From positions 17,339,906 to 17,403,905 of the forward strand of contig CM072160.1 of assembly GCA_036850595.1 (NCBI GenBank): DNA of 64,000 bases, in the 5' to 3' direction. The notes beneath the pieces are model-generated. The model was not told the origin of the DNA and ran no database searches. It saw only the letters and a program-made list of their open reading frames with translations. The position numbers and the translations under genes were made by a program. This DNA is from Rhyacichthys aspro. Lineage: Eukaryota; Chordata; Actinopteri; Gobiiformes; Rhyacichthyidae. Positions 24,351 to 37,300 of this stretch are shown here, piece by piece; within the stretch, counting starts at the first letter, position 1, and the number at the start of each line of letters is the position of its first letter.

Positions 24351-25725
24351 TACTTTTTACTTGAACATGCTGGTGTATCTACATAGTTTTTCTCTGTGTG
24401 TAGTGAAGTGCAGAGGTGCATTTATGATCTTGGGCTCTGATGGAGTAAATGTGGAGAAAAAGATCCTTCATATTAACACATGACTGCTCTCCACAAGTCA
24501 AATTGACTTTGCTGAGTCAATTCATTCACACTCCTCTGCTGCAGACAAGCATGAGTGACATTATTTTGTTGACTCATGGATATAGTTTGAAAAAAATAAT
24601 GATGGTTTTATCCAGTATATAATAAATTCACCTCATATTACTCTATGTGTAAATGCATTTATAGCCATCCACAAATCCATTTCTTGTATACGCTGTGAAT
24701 CAGTAGCCGTGACAGACGGTTGCACATCTGTAATATAAGAGAAGAGCAACCGGATGTCTGCCTTCAAGCCTTATCAAACATTTAGTGTTCAGACTCCCAT
24801 GGATAATGGCCTCTTGTGTCCTCTGACTGACTGGGTAATGACCCGTGAGTCACATCCAGCACCATCAACTCACACATAAAGAAGAATCTACTATACTGTC
24901 ACTAAGGCTTATAGTTTCAAGTATTCTTATTTGCATATTGTATGTAGTGTATGCTCTTTTATTAATGCTTTCATTTTCAGCATGCACCTGAAACGTAAAC
25001 ACACTGATCTGATATCAGAGAAGCCGTGTATGAATAATACCACACATGTACTCAGACAAATCACCGGGTATACATGACTAAACTACCCGTGTACCCAGAA
25101 CCTTACACCACACAATGCAAGGCTCCTGTCCCTTCTCTGTAGCACTAAAGCATCCCATCTCTCTCTAACAAGCACAAACTACCAGTTACATGCCTCATTG
25201 GGATTCATTAAAGTGTGGAGGATTGTTTGTGCGCTTGTGTGTTACGAGATAGAGATAGACCTAAGTCTGGCTGATGAATGGGAGGTCATTACCGCTGCAG
25301 AGAAACAGTCTAATGAACACATTGGATTTTTATAGACCGCAAACAAGCTAATGTTGAGAAAAGGAAGAGGAGTGAAATCTTTAAGTAATGGTTTTATGAT
25401 GCTATGGGCACAGTTGGGTTTTTCTAGAAGTCGTGGGTGAGGAATAGCAGCATTTTATTGCTTGGAGGCTGCAGCTTTCATGTAAATCTCACAGTGGTGC
25501 TAAATGGGGGTATTTCTGTAAGAAAAATAAACCTGGGGCAATTGACACTTGAGAATTATTTATGCTTGGTAGTTCACCCATGAAATGATGACAGTCTGTG
25601 GGGGACGCGGAGGAGTTATCGTAGTCACCGAAGTTCGTCAGTGGGCAAATAGAGATGTGTGTTCATGTGTGTGACTTGCTATCAGTTCAGTAATGAGTCT
25701 CCTGTTAGTATCGTCCTCCTCTGGC

Positions 25726-25755
25726 AGAAGAAGAAGAAGAAGAAGAAGAAGAAGA
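25726..25755. repeat. (AGA)10 microsatellite
   Basis: Ten uninterrupted AGA units followed by GGAAGAG. It is a simple tandem repeat in the convergent spacer and probably length-variable. Confidence 0.95.
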
Positions 25756-26389
25756 GGAAGAGAAATAGCTCAAATCTGGGGGTAATGGGAAGTGTTTAAT
25801 GTTTACAGGAGCATGGGAATGAATGAATTTTATGTTACTTTTATCTTCAGTGATCTACTTATTTTTCAACCAAGCTACAATATCACGAGTCATGACTTCA
25901 CTCTTCTCCAGGAATGCCTCTGAGTTTACACTTGGGATCATTCCTGCAGCAAACTTGTGATATTCAAACACATCCATGCATATTTATGACCCCCCCCCCC
26001 CCTTTCTGCGTAATACATATTTATGATGCCTTTGGATTTTCATTTAAAAACAAACATGACAGAGGAGGAACTGCAACGGAGCCACAGCCAGCACACTTTG
26101 CAGCTGTCTTTACGTTTTAGTGTCAGGAAACATGACAACCTCAGCAGTGCAGCCTCCTAATACTTGCCTCTGTGGAATCAGAAGGTGCCCTCGGGCGAGC
26201 TGCACATTCAGCATCTTTAGAGGTTCAGTCAGGAGTAGAGGAGCGGCTCCATCTTGTTCTTGTAATTCAGTCACATCAAAGAAAAACAATGTTATATCAT
26301 AAATGACTTCTAACTTTTTACTGCACACTTTGGTCATTGTGAGATTACAACACTTGAAGGCCAGCCTAAATCACATGGTTAAATGTTAA

Positions 26390-26965
26390 TTCAACATTAA
26401 AACCACTCCCTGATTTTCTTATTTGGTTCCTGTCTTAGATTCCACTCACCCCCAGAAGCAGATTAGAGAACCTCTCCTGCTTTTCTTTTATTAAAAAAAC
26501 AAAAAAACAGACCAATTTTTCCTCCACAAAAAACTAATACATTTCACCAAACTGAAGTTTAGAGATTAGTGTTAGCTTAGCTGCGACTTCAGTGTCACAT
26601 GGCAATTATCTCTGTACATTAAACATTACATGGTTGCATTAACAGTATTTATCAGTGTTTTCTCTGTTGATGCTTTTCTTTTTTGAGCTCTTTCTCGGTG
26701 TTAAAAGACATATACACCACTGAAAATACACTTTATCGGCAGCTATAACACTTCCTGGAACATCATATGACAAGCTGGTGTCGATCAATGGGAGCACTCC
26801 TTTTTGGAGCATGTGACTTTGCGAGCATGTGATTGGCCAAGGTTTTCCATTCCCTAGAGTTTCTCATCTATTAAAACCCCGTAGATGGCATCATAAAGCC
26901 TGTTTTCTTTTCCAAATGATTGCTTTTACAATATAGTATTTGGGGTTTACACCATTTTCCCAACG
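26390..26965 (+). repeat. Dispersed repeat family R2, copy a (near full length)
   Basis: This matches 41085-41695 along nearly its whole length. Ordered shared words: CTGATTTTCTT, TAGATTCCACTCACC (CAGATTCCACTCACC), TTTTATTAAAAAAA, CATTTCACCAAA.TGAAGTTT, TTAGTGTT.G.TTAG, GTTAAAAGACA, AAAATACACTTTA, ATGTGATTGGCCAAGG, AGCCTGTTTT and CATTTTCCCAAC. Four copies in one window point to an abundant family. No coding frame survives and the ends lack obvious inverted repeats, so the class is unresolved. Confidence 0.75.
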
Positions 26966-27380
26966 ATCAGGTACAGTCTGTTTAAGTCATTTAATAACTG
27001 TCATGCCACAATATGTTGCATTAAGACTTGAATGCCCATGTGATTGCTTTTTCATTGGCCGATCCAAACGCAAACATAAAGTCAGATTATCGGAGCACAA
27101 ATAAGCCATCAGAACTGGAAACCCTATATACTTCATGGCAGCTGTAGCACCTATAGAAACTGTGGTATATAGACACATCCAAGAGTCTGTAAGAGGTGAG
27201 GACTGGTTTAGCCATGTCATAATTAACACTTTTTATCATATAAACATTTTGAGTGCCTCCTGCTTTTTACCAATGCTATTAATGAGTTTAGAGAATCAAT
27301 TATATGAATCAGTAATATCTATCATATGAAGTATTTGAGTAAAATGTAGTTCAAGCTGATACCTTCCAGTACACGTCATC

Positions 27381-27386
27381 TTTATT
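27381..27386 (-). terminator. golim4: golim4 polyadenylation signal
   Basis: TTTATT on the + strand is AATAAA on the - strand, about 940 bases downstream of the golim4 stop codon. It is the best signal seen before the convergent spacer. Shorter 3' ends are possible, since the 3' untranslated region also contains other A/T-rich signals (for example 28010-28030). Confidence 0.55.
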
Positions 27387-28324
27387 GTGCACACACCATT
27401 CCAGTAACAAACATTCAAACAGATTTTGTATAAAATATAACCATTAGAAAATGTACAAATGGTCAGCATTATTTAAACTATTCATTGTACAGTAGACTAA
27501 AAACACTGGCAGAAGATTGCTTGAGGTTTGATGAATTTAAGTTTAGACATAGTTTACTAGAGAAGCCATTAATGACTATTGTTAAGCAACATGGAAGCAA
27601 TTCAGCTTTGACTGGCCCACTATTTATTCTGCTGCTGTTCTCTATAAAGAAAAAACCCTTAAAACCAAGTCGATTTTTCCAAAAAAGGAAAGACGTATGT
27701 AAGTCTGACACACAATAAGGCCTCATCACAAGTCCTACTGGTGTCTGCAGAAAGATCCAGTCAGAAAGGTCCTAAAAGGCAACAGGAGAAAGCTGGTAGG
27801 AGCCATTACAGCACAGACCTCCTCAGTCAGGTCAGGAGAATATAGTGTTTCTTTCTGATTGTCAGTGTTGAACAATCAACAATAAATAACACAAAGACTT
27901 GTTTGATTGGAATGCGAAACGTAATTACACGTGAACACTACAAAGAACAGACAAATCTGAGACATGAGGACGACACAAGAATAGAATATAATTTATCTTT
28001 TTTTAACAAATACTCAAATTGAAGAAATAAAAATACATTCTCTGCCTGTATGTGCGTTTTCAAAAACGGAACCAGACAGGCCTCTATGAAGATGTGTGGA
28101 CCAATAAAATGAATAAAAATGAATGAATAAAAAAGTCAATATATCCTCTGTATAAAATCTTTGAGTCTCCACAGTATTTGGAAAAGGCATCTCATTTTCA
28201 GGCACTGCTCTCCCAACTCCTGCGTGTGATTGGATGGCTGATTGTATTCCTTTCAAAAGCACGGACCTGATGCTGTGGGCGACCGAAAAAAAGGCACTGT
28301 GACTGGTCGAAATCCGTCTGCGTC

Positions 28325-31300
28325 CTACATCTCTGCTCTTCGACGGGTTTGTTTGTCGTGACCGGCGTTATCCTCTTCTACCTCCTCTTCTTCCTCTTCA
28401 TAATTTTCCTCCTCATTATTTTGGTGACCCCCCTGTTTTCGTGGTTCCTCTTGGTTCTTTTCTTCATCCTAAAACAAATCAAACAACAAAATAAATATCT
28501 ATAGCCTATAAAGAGTTGCTGTGTGACCCACTTTAGATTTTGTAAAGAGCCTCAGGTTTCAAGGCATGAATGAAGCTGGATGGTACGAGAAGATCCACTG
28601 AGCTCAAATTACTGGCAGTGATTAGATGACAGGTACAGTGTGACCTGCTCACAGAGTATGTAACACAAGATACTATCATAAATGGATTATACAATACACC
28701 TGAGAGTGCTCAATATGATAACCTCCTATTTTTTAGGTTTATTACAATAGATGTTCCAGTCTAATTAAACCCCTCTAGGGCTACTTCTTTTATCAAACAT
28801 CTACTCCTCCCAGTTCAACACAGAAATTTAGAAACATTTATCTCAATTTACTGTGATCGCCACAAACAGCAAAAATGACAAAACATTCCCATACAGTGTT
28901 CACTGGTCTTACTGTCATCTGTTTGGTAAAATGAATAGACCAAAAGCAGGTTTGCATAAAAGCGGTGCAGTAACGACAACGGGACGAATTCAGAGCAAAT
29001 CTGGAGACAGGCTTCAACTTATTTGTGACACTTACAGAGCGCTGCCAAGATGTTTTTTAATTGCCTAAAACTACATTAAGTAACGTCTTCCTTTCAGATA
29101 AGGACCCTGAAAATCATCAAAATAATCACCTAAATTTAATTTTCATGGTTTCTTTACATGAAACATCTCTGTTGATGCTTTTTTGAACTATTTTGCTGTG
29201 TTAAAAGATATATTCAGCACAGGAAATACACTTTATCGGCAGCAATTACACTTCCTGGACTGTGACATGACAAGCCGGTACCGACCAATGGGAGCACTCC
29301 TTTTTTGTGCATGTGATTGGCCACGGTTTTCCTTCCTGAATAAAGGTTCTTATATATTAAAATCCCTTATTATAAACAGTAGATGGCATCATACAGCCTG
29401 TTTTTTCCCCACAAATGATTACTTTTACAATATACTATTTGGGGGTTAAACCATTTTTCCCAACATGAAGAAAAAATAGCAAAATTAGCTTCTAACTACT
29501 AAGCCTGAATTATTTCATATGTATTTGAAATAAATAAGCGACACCACCTTCAGCTAATGGAGAACTATTAGTGCTTTGAGTGCCACCAACCTGTTCAATG
29601 TTGTCCTCGTTGTATGGGTCTTCTCCTTCATCCTCTACCTCGTCCTCTCTTTTCGGCCCACCGGCCAACTCCTCCTGGCCCTTTAGGACACCAACAAATA
29701 CATAAGACATAAGAGAATACTAGATAACTGGGCTATGTGAAAACAGCTTTGTGATGGACGTTATAAACTGAGTGCTGCAGACCTCATCCTCTCCTTCCTC
29801 CTGGTATTGGTCGTCTAGTGTGTCCTCCTGCTGATCCGGGTTTCCAGCCATCTAACCACAAACCAAACAGTTAAACCTAGAAAACAGACTTTTTTCTCCT
29901 AAGTTTGATCCCTGTCCTCCTCCGTACCACCAGTTCCTCTTCCACCACGGGCTGTTCAGGTCCTGGGTGTGTGTCTCTGTGCTGGGCTCGTGCTGCAGGC
30001 TCCTCATCCTCCTCCACCACTTCTTCTGCCACTCTGTGGTGCGCTTGCTCATCCTCAGCCTCTTCAAACTCATCCTCGCCCTGGTTGTTGGGGTCGTCCT
30101 CGGGGTCCGGCTCTACGTCTACTGCCACCTACAGGAGACAGAAATGTGAAGTAGACTGCTTTTATTGACCACTGGCCTTATGACATCCAAGAGTATGCAC
30201 CTCAACATAAACAAATGAGAGCATGAAAACGATAAGGGTAAATGGACAAACCTGCTGATGTGAGGGGACTCTGTGACCGGGATTTTCTTGTTCTTCCTCA
30301 TCCTCATGCAACATATGAACATCTTGCTCTATTAAAACACAAGTAAGCTATTAAAAAATATAAAGGGAAATGCAGTAATGAAAATAATTTATTTGAATCC
30401 ACTTTGTCATAGTGAAGGTTGAAACACAGAATTAAGAAAATAATTTAAAATGCTCTACACTAACTTCACTTGCACTTCTACTGCTTTTTATTCATTTTGT
30501 CAAGCCACTATTTGATTTTAACCCAGCGAGTGGTCAATTGTTTTGATACTAAGAGTCAAATGTCTACCACATGGAATACCATAACATCACTGCCATATAA
30601 GAATGGATATTGCAATTATTGATATATAACAATAGATAATACGAAATGCCCCAAAACAATACTTTGCATTTTCTTATTTTGTAAAATACACTCAATAATA
30701 AAAATAAAGTACAGTGGAAATCCCATTACTCTCTGAACCTGTTTCTACAGCTGCCCAGAGAAGACAAACTGAGCACCGATGAAGGAAAAGCACATTTATA
30801 TTTCTTTGACACATTTTTTTCAATGAAAGCTTAGGGAATCTATGTAAGTGTAATAAATAAACTGATTTTGTTTTGAATTTTTTTTAAATGTTTTTTTCAT
30901 AGACAACAGAATGTCCCAGCAGTGAGGCTGTGAGGTGTGGATATGCAAGACTATGCAGTTTTTAGGATATATCTCACTAAATTACACCAAATTTTAGATC
31001 TGTATATGTCTGAGATCTGTATAATAGCAACAGTTGACAGTGTGCATTTGTTTACATGCAGGTTAAAGGTTTTATGGCAATAGACAAGAGGTATATAGAC
31101 AAGAGGTATACCAAGTTAAGGTTAGGACATTATTATCAAACTGCTCACTATACACTGGCTTTGTCTGGAGGTTCAACGTAGGCTCTGAGAATTTTTCTTA
31201 AGACAAATTAACCATTAAACAACCAGAAAATGTAGGCCTATTAATTTTTACTAATAGCTTTACTAAATAATGCTCAATGCTATTTCACTTATGTATTAGT

Positions 31301-34300
31301 ATTTAGGATTACACCTTAATAGTTGAGTCAGTCTAGCAAAATGGATAACAGTGAACAATAAAAATTTGATTTACATAACAATAAAATTCTCCCCTTAATT
31401 GTAATAATAAAGGCGTGAACTTTAGTATTGTACTTAGTTCTCAGTGAGCAAAATGTTTTCCGGCGTTACTTGGTGTGAATGAGAACCACTGTGTCATGGC
31501 ATTAAGATAATGAAGTTTGATTGATTACATTTGATCTCACCTTCTTCATTGTCAGTGTGATGCTCCACTTCTCCTTGAACGATATCATTATCCATATTTT
31601 CATACTCAGACCTCCTCCTGCTTACACAGACAGACTGTTAAATTCTCTGACCAACCCACTTCGACTCATTTAGGATTACTTGATGTCCTGACCTCTGGTG
31701 CTCCTCCCTGAGCAGCTGCTCTCGTCGGTCGGCCTCTCTGTGCTGCTGCTGCTCCCTCTCCTGCTCCTGCTTCAGTTTCTGCTCCCTCTCTTTCAGCACC
31801 CGTTCCCTCTCGGCCTGCAGCGCGTCCTGCCTCATCTGGATCTGATGGCGCTCCTCGGCCCTCTGAGCCTCCAGGCGCTGCTGCTCCTGCTGCTGCTCGT
31901 AGGCAGACTTCACGTGCTCCACTTGGGCCTGTCCCACATGGAGGAGCTGGGAGTCTTGGTGCACCTCTGGATGGGGATCCTGGGGAGAAGTATCAAAATA
32001 TAGCGTGAGACCATTTTGTAGTATACAGTGGAACCAAATGGAACATATCAGTCAAACTTGTTTTTTCCAGTCTTTGCATTTGCCAATAATAACAAATATG
32101 ACATTTAAACCTTCATTCAACCCAGAGGAAAGAGACTTTTATTCATGAGCTCATTCAACTGCCCATAGTGGACAAATTAAGCATAGAGGTGCATTAATGT
32201 TTCTTTTTGAACTTTTGCAGGAGGGCTCAGGGCATTTTTGATCTTTTTTTTATTTTTGCGTACACCCACCCTCAACCCTATTGTTCAACTACATCATGTC
32301 CATGGACTATATTGAGCAAATATGTTGCACAATATATCTGCTGCACAATATATCACAGAGTTATTGCAATATTGCAATATCCATGCACAAAAACATGATG
32401 GTCTTTGATGTGATGGACATTCACTTTTCCCCCCAGAATCATCAGCCAAACAGAGCATTAAATCAATGTGTCTAAATAAAAAAGTCCTGGTTTAGTCGTA
32501 GTTCAGTGTTTAATATTGATTTAGCCCCTGCTTTGATCACTGGAAGTTAGTCTAGAGCCTTGTATTTCTTTTCTAAAATGTTATTAAACATTTTAACTAT
32601 GTCAAAGAGAGTTCAAATATCGTTGCTCATATCGTTACTGCAATATTCAAAATAGTTATAACATACCACACGTTCTTAAATATCTTGCAACCCTTTTTGC
32701 TACACTACCAAATACTTTATAATGTATATGACTTTTACTGACTATCCAACAAGTTGTTCACTTGCTTCAAAGATGATGTGTGGAATTGCAGTCTGCTATG
32801 TTGCCACACAAAGGGCTACATTTTAAAATGAATTGCGTGTCTAAATGACATAACCTTAAGGCAGATATAGGAATGAGGGCTTAAATATTTAACATACACA
32901 GACACGGGAATAACATGCAAACTCCACACAGAAAGGCCTTGTTTTGGCCCTGGATTGAGCTAGTATCACCACAGTGTTCCACATACCCGCTGTGGCTGGT
33001 GCTGCTGGTGGTGTAGGGCGTTCTCGTCTGGTAGTTCCTGCTCAGGCTGCTCCTCCTCTTCCTCCAGCTGCTGCTCGTCCTGCGGTTGGTCTGGGTCCTC
33101 CTCCAGCTTCTGAGGCTGTCCAGCTTGAGCCATGTGCTCCTCTGCCAGCTCCCTCCTCCTCTCTGCCTCTCCCTCCTTATCCTCCTCTTTCTCGGTCAGC
33201 GTGTGGTGGGACACGGTGGGATGGGACAGGACCTCGGACACGTGGGCATGCGGGTCATCGTGTTGGTGGTCCAGCTAAAAATGAAAAAGTCCAAGATTAA
33301 TATACCTGGAGATGTGTTTGTTTAAAAATGAGTCAGGCTTACACATTACCTTGGACAGAGTGTCATGGTGAACTTCGTGGGCCGGTTCCAGTCCGTGTGC
33401 CGGCAGCTCGGGCTGGATGTGGGAAACAGGTGCAATGGCAGCTGCTTGGTGTAGCTGAGAGGGGGCATTTTCAGACTGTTTAAGGGTGCTCAGCTGTTTG
33501 TAGTGATCTACTTGGACCTGAAAGAAGGAAAATAAAAGCTTCAGACCCAATACATTATGGTTGTATAGTTACGAAACAGTAGAAAAACAGATGGGGCGGT
33601 CTGTGTTTTTGTAAATGTGATATTAGATATTTATGGATGTATTTTTAAACTCCACCATTGTCTGTTTAAATATGTGGTCCATAGAGGAAATTACAGTTCA
33701 GACATGTAAAAAGGCAATAACTGTGAAGTTCGAAGTTCTGACGTTGTATAAGGAAAAGAATAAAAAGCAGTCATGATAAAATACACGTGATGATACATAT
33801 GTAAATATATATTGCACTAATGGCTGCAGTAAAAACTATTTCAATCGACCAAAAAAGTATGCAGAAATGTCATCATTACTCTTCTCTGTAATTTATATTA
33901 GGTAGATTTGGAGGTGTATTATTGGCAAGACAATGGCAGCCCGTGAAAGACACTATCCTTCACTTCCCCAAACATGTATTCATCATGAAACTGTAGGTTG
34001 ACTTTTTAACATGGAATTTAATTGATTGATGAATGAATTTAGTATTGTTTTTAATGCTATGGAAATCATTCTTCTTTGTGATGAACATTTACTTTTTGCC
34101 TCAAACTCATCATCCAAACAGTGCATTAAATCAAACTGGTGCGTCTAAATGAAAAAGTCCTGGTTCTACATTTAGTCCTAGTTTAATGTTTAATCCTTGT
34201 TTAGTCTTTAATAATACTGATTCAGCTCCTGCTTTGATGAGTAAAAGTTAGTCCAGAGCCTTGTATTTCTCTACCTCAAATTTAATTAATTAAACAACTA

Positions 34301-37300
34301 TGTCACAGGGTATTCATATATCGCAGCTCATATATAACAAAATTCAAAATAGTTATCACATATGGGATGTTTGTCAAATATTGTGCGCCCGGACTTACAA
34401 TACACATACAAAACTTTAAAAGCAAATATTCTCAACCTTGCTAATTTCCAAACACTGGCTTCAAACCTGCTCGCACTAAAAGTAGCTGTTGAAGTTTTAA
34501 AAGCATTTTTAGTCTGCAACATTTCTCTTCGGCTTCTCCAAACTGTTGTGTTGTGCTGGCAAGAATAAATCTCCCTTTACAAAATACTGGACCACCCCTC
34601 TCAAACTATCTTCAATATGAGAGCTGCTTTCTAATGCAGTTAGTTTCTCACTATGTGATCATGCTCTTGGTCCATGGTCATACTAATAGATGTTCATACA
34701 CCTCTACACAAACACGTTTTTCTGACCAGGCCAAAAGGTTAAATTCTAAACATTCTTCCTTTCATTCTTGCCCACTTTCCCTCCCCTCTGTCTCACCCCG
34801 GCCGCTCCACTGTGTCTTTCTGGATGATTGGCTGTAACGTGCTTTAGATGCACTGCTCTGACAGCCCTGACCGAACCAACCCCCCCAGTGTGAGGAGAAG
34901 AGATGTGTATGTGTATGTGTGTGTGTCCATCTGACCGAAATCACTGATGGAAAACAGGACAGGCTTCAAAACTAATTAGCAAATGCAGAGATGCAGACAG
35001 ACATGAGCGAGAGCTAGAGAGGCAGTAACATGTGCAACCTTTAATGCAAAGAGAGGAATGAAGAAAATCCAAATGGTACAGTATGTTTTTATGGAATAAC
35101 ATAATGTTGTTGCATTACCTGAGCTGCAGCCAGCGCACTCTTGTGGTCTTCCAGTGTCAGTGCGAGCTGGTCGTGAGCTGCCTTCAGGTCCTGATGCTGA
35201 ACCTTTACCCACAAAAAACAGTTGTGAATAAATGTTGATATGTAAAGGTTATAATAAGGGTAACAAAGCAGATTTTATTACCTGTGCGTCTTGGAGCTGA
35301 ACGTGAATGTCATGGTGGGCTTTTCTGAGCTGCTTATTCTCTTCTCTCAAGTTATACACACTTTCTAAAAGAGAATATAGGAACTTGTAGCCTTTTTTAA
35401 AGGATGATTTGTATCAACAGTCATGCACATGAAGACAGAGGCCTGTAGTATTAAAATGAGACACAAGATGGAGACAAAGTGACAGTAATGGATACTAGCA
35501 CCATACAGAAAAAGGCTTGAAATGGTAAAGAGTGTTGGCAAAATACACAAATGGGGCTACTATGCATCTTCATTTTAATATAACAGTGCAGTTATGTGCT
35601 ATCTTTGTATCTCTGTATTATTTTAAAGGATTCTTAAGACATAAGAATAACTTTTGTCAATATTTATTAGCTTTCCTAAATACCATACTATGGTAAATAG
35701 GGGTTAGATGTTAATCATATTGTATATTCATTCAATTAATTTATTACTAATATTGCCATTGAGCATGTGTCTTATAGGTTTGGCAGAAATTAACTGAATG
35801 CATGAATCACAACGTTTAATTCAGATCCAGTCAGCATAGTCAGATTTTCGCACGTGCACCCAGCCTTTAGACCTGCTTTGAGAGTTAAGAATCTGAAAGC
35901 TAACCATAATGTTATCTAGAGACAGTCTGAGTGTTGAGGAGATCGCTGCGGGACAGTCACTGATGACGAAAGTGTGTTGAGAGTGAGACTTTACCAATAG
36001 CCCCATTAATGAGTGAAAAGTAATGCAAGAGGAAGAGTGAAGGAGAGGGATGAAGCAAACCTCCTGTGTCTCCACCAAATAGAAATGCAAACTGCAATCT
36101 TTCCTCTTGGAATATGACTCTTTATTACAAGAACAAGACAAGTTTGAACTGAGAAAACATCGGCATTCTGTTTCCCTTATGATTCGCATTTTCTCTTATG
36201 TAATTATTCAACTGACTTCACATTTCACAGCTGAACCACAGTGCTGAAACTACCGCCGAGGGATTACTAAAGTGGAATAGTGCCTTAAGTGACTAAAGAT
36301 GGGTACCTTTAAGTTGGGAGACCTCCACCTCTTTGGCTTGATGCAGTTTGTCGTAACGGTCTCGGTGTTCGTCCAGGAGCCGACTGTGGTCCTCGCCCTG
36401 GATTTGATGCTTCTCCTGCAGGTCGTAATACTGCTTCTTCAGGTCCTCGTGCTGGCTCTGACAACAAGACAACAGACATCACAAACAATTATCAGAGTAA
36501 TCTCCATCAGAATGTTAATTTTTCTCTTCTTTATACCTTTAGCATCTGGTGTTGTACTTGTAGAGAACCGAGTCTGCTGCTGGAGTCCTGCTGTTTAAAC
36601 AAAAAAAGAACAAAACGTAAGAAAGCAATTCCAATGCAGTTAACAAAGATTTAAATAGAAGTGCCAGGTATTTGTTTGGTATAATACCTTTTCCTTGTTC
36701 AATGATTGCTGTGCTTCAAGTTTGTACACCAAAAAATCTGAAAAAAAAAAAGAAATTTAACATATGAATAGGACTCACAACGGTTATATAAGACGCTGCT
36801 ATAGGTGCATTATTTCTTTACCTTCTTTGGCTTTTTTATGTTCTAACCTCTCCTTCTGAAGAGACTTTTCCAACCTGGACCGATGCTCATACACCACTAT
36901 ACACAGGAGAAGGAGAAGAGGTTAGTAAACCTTTTTAAGATTGAGCATTTGATGGCTGCGAAAAAAGAAATGTATATTCTTTCTTCAAACAGAACTGATC
37001 CCAACAGCTTCAAAAGTCGACAGAAAGCTGAGGTATTCCTCACGGGACTGACACCAGGAGAGAGCTCTGTACAGAGAACGGCTCAGATTACACATGTACT
37101 TTAGAGAGTGGTGTAATGACCTGACATCATTTAGAATAACTATATTATCAAGGTTTATGAGCTCTTCCAAATACACTGATCTTGGTCCAAATTTATCAAT
37201 ATTGTCTATCTACACATGGATGGTTTACAATTAAAGGATTCCAAGCAGCTAAGAAACAGTACTAAACAGAAAACAGCTCTGATTACAGCTGCACCTAGTG

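Larger units (their letters stand above)
24360..27370. other. Convergent intergenic spacer
   Basis: This lies between the 3' ends of the + strand LRR gene and the - strand golim4 gene. No gene is supported. It holds an (AGA)10 run, a poly-C run of 13 at 25990-26002, and R2 copy a. The block 24690-25660 is more balanced in composition than its surroundings and may hide conserved non-coding sequence, but nothing specific can be claimed. Confidence 0.5.

Noticed and set aside
29905..30168. + strand frames rich in Ser and Leu
   Set aside because: They are the antisense of golim4 exon 13, whose Glu-rich codons read as Ser/Leu/Pro on the other strand.
31698..32003. + strand Leu-rich frame resembling a membrane protein
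   Set aside because: Antisense of golim4 exon 10 (Gln/Glu-rich repeats). The hydrophobic look is a codon artefact.
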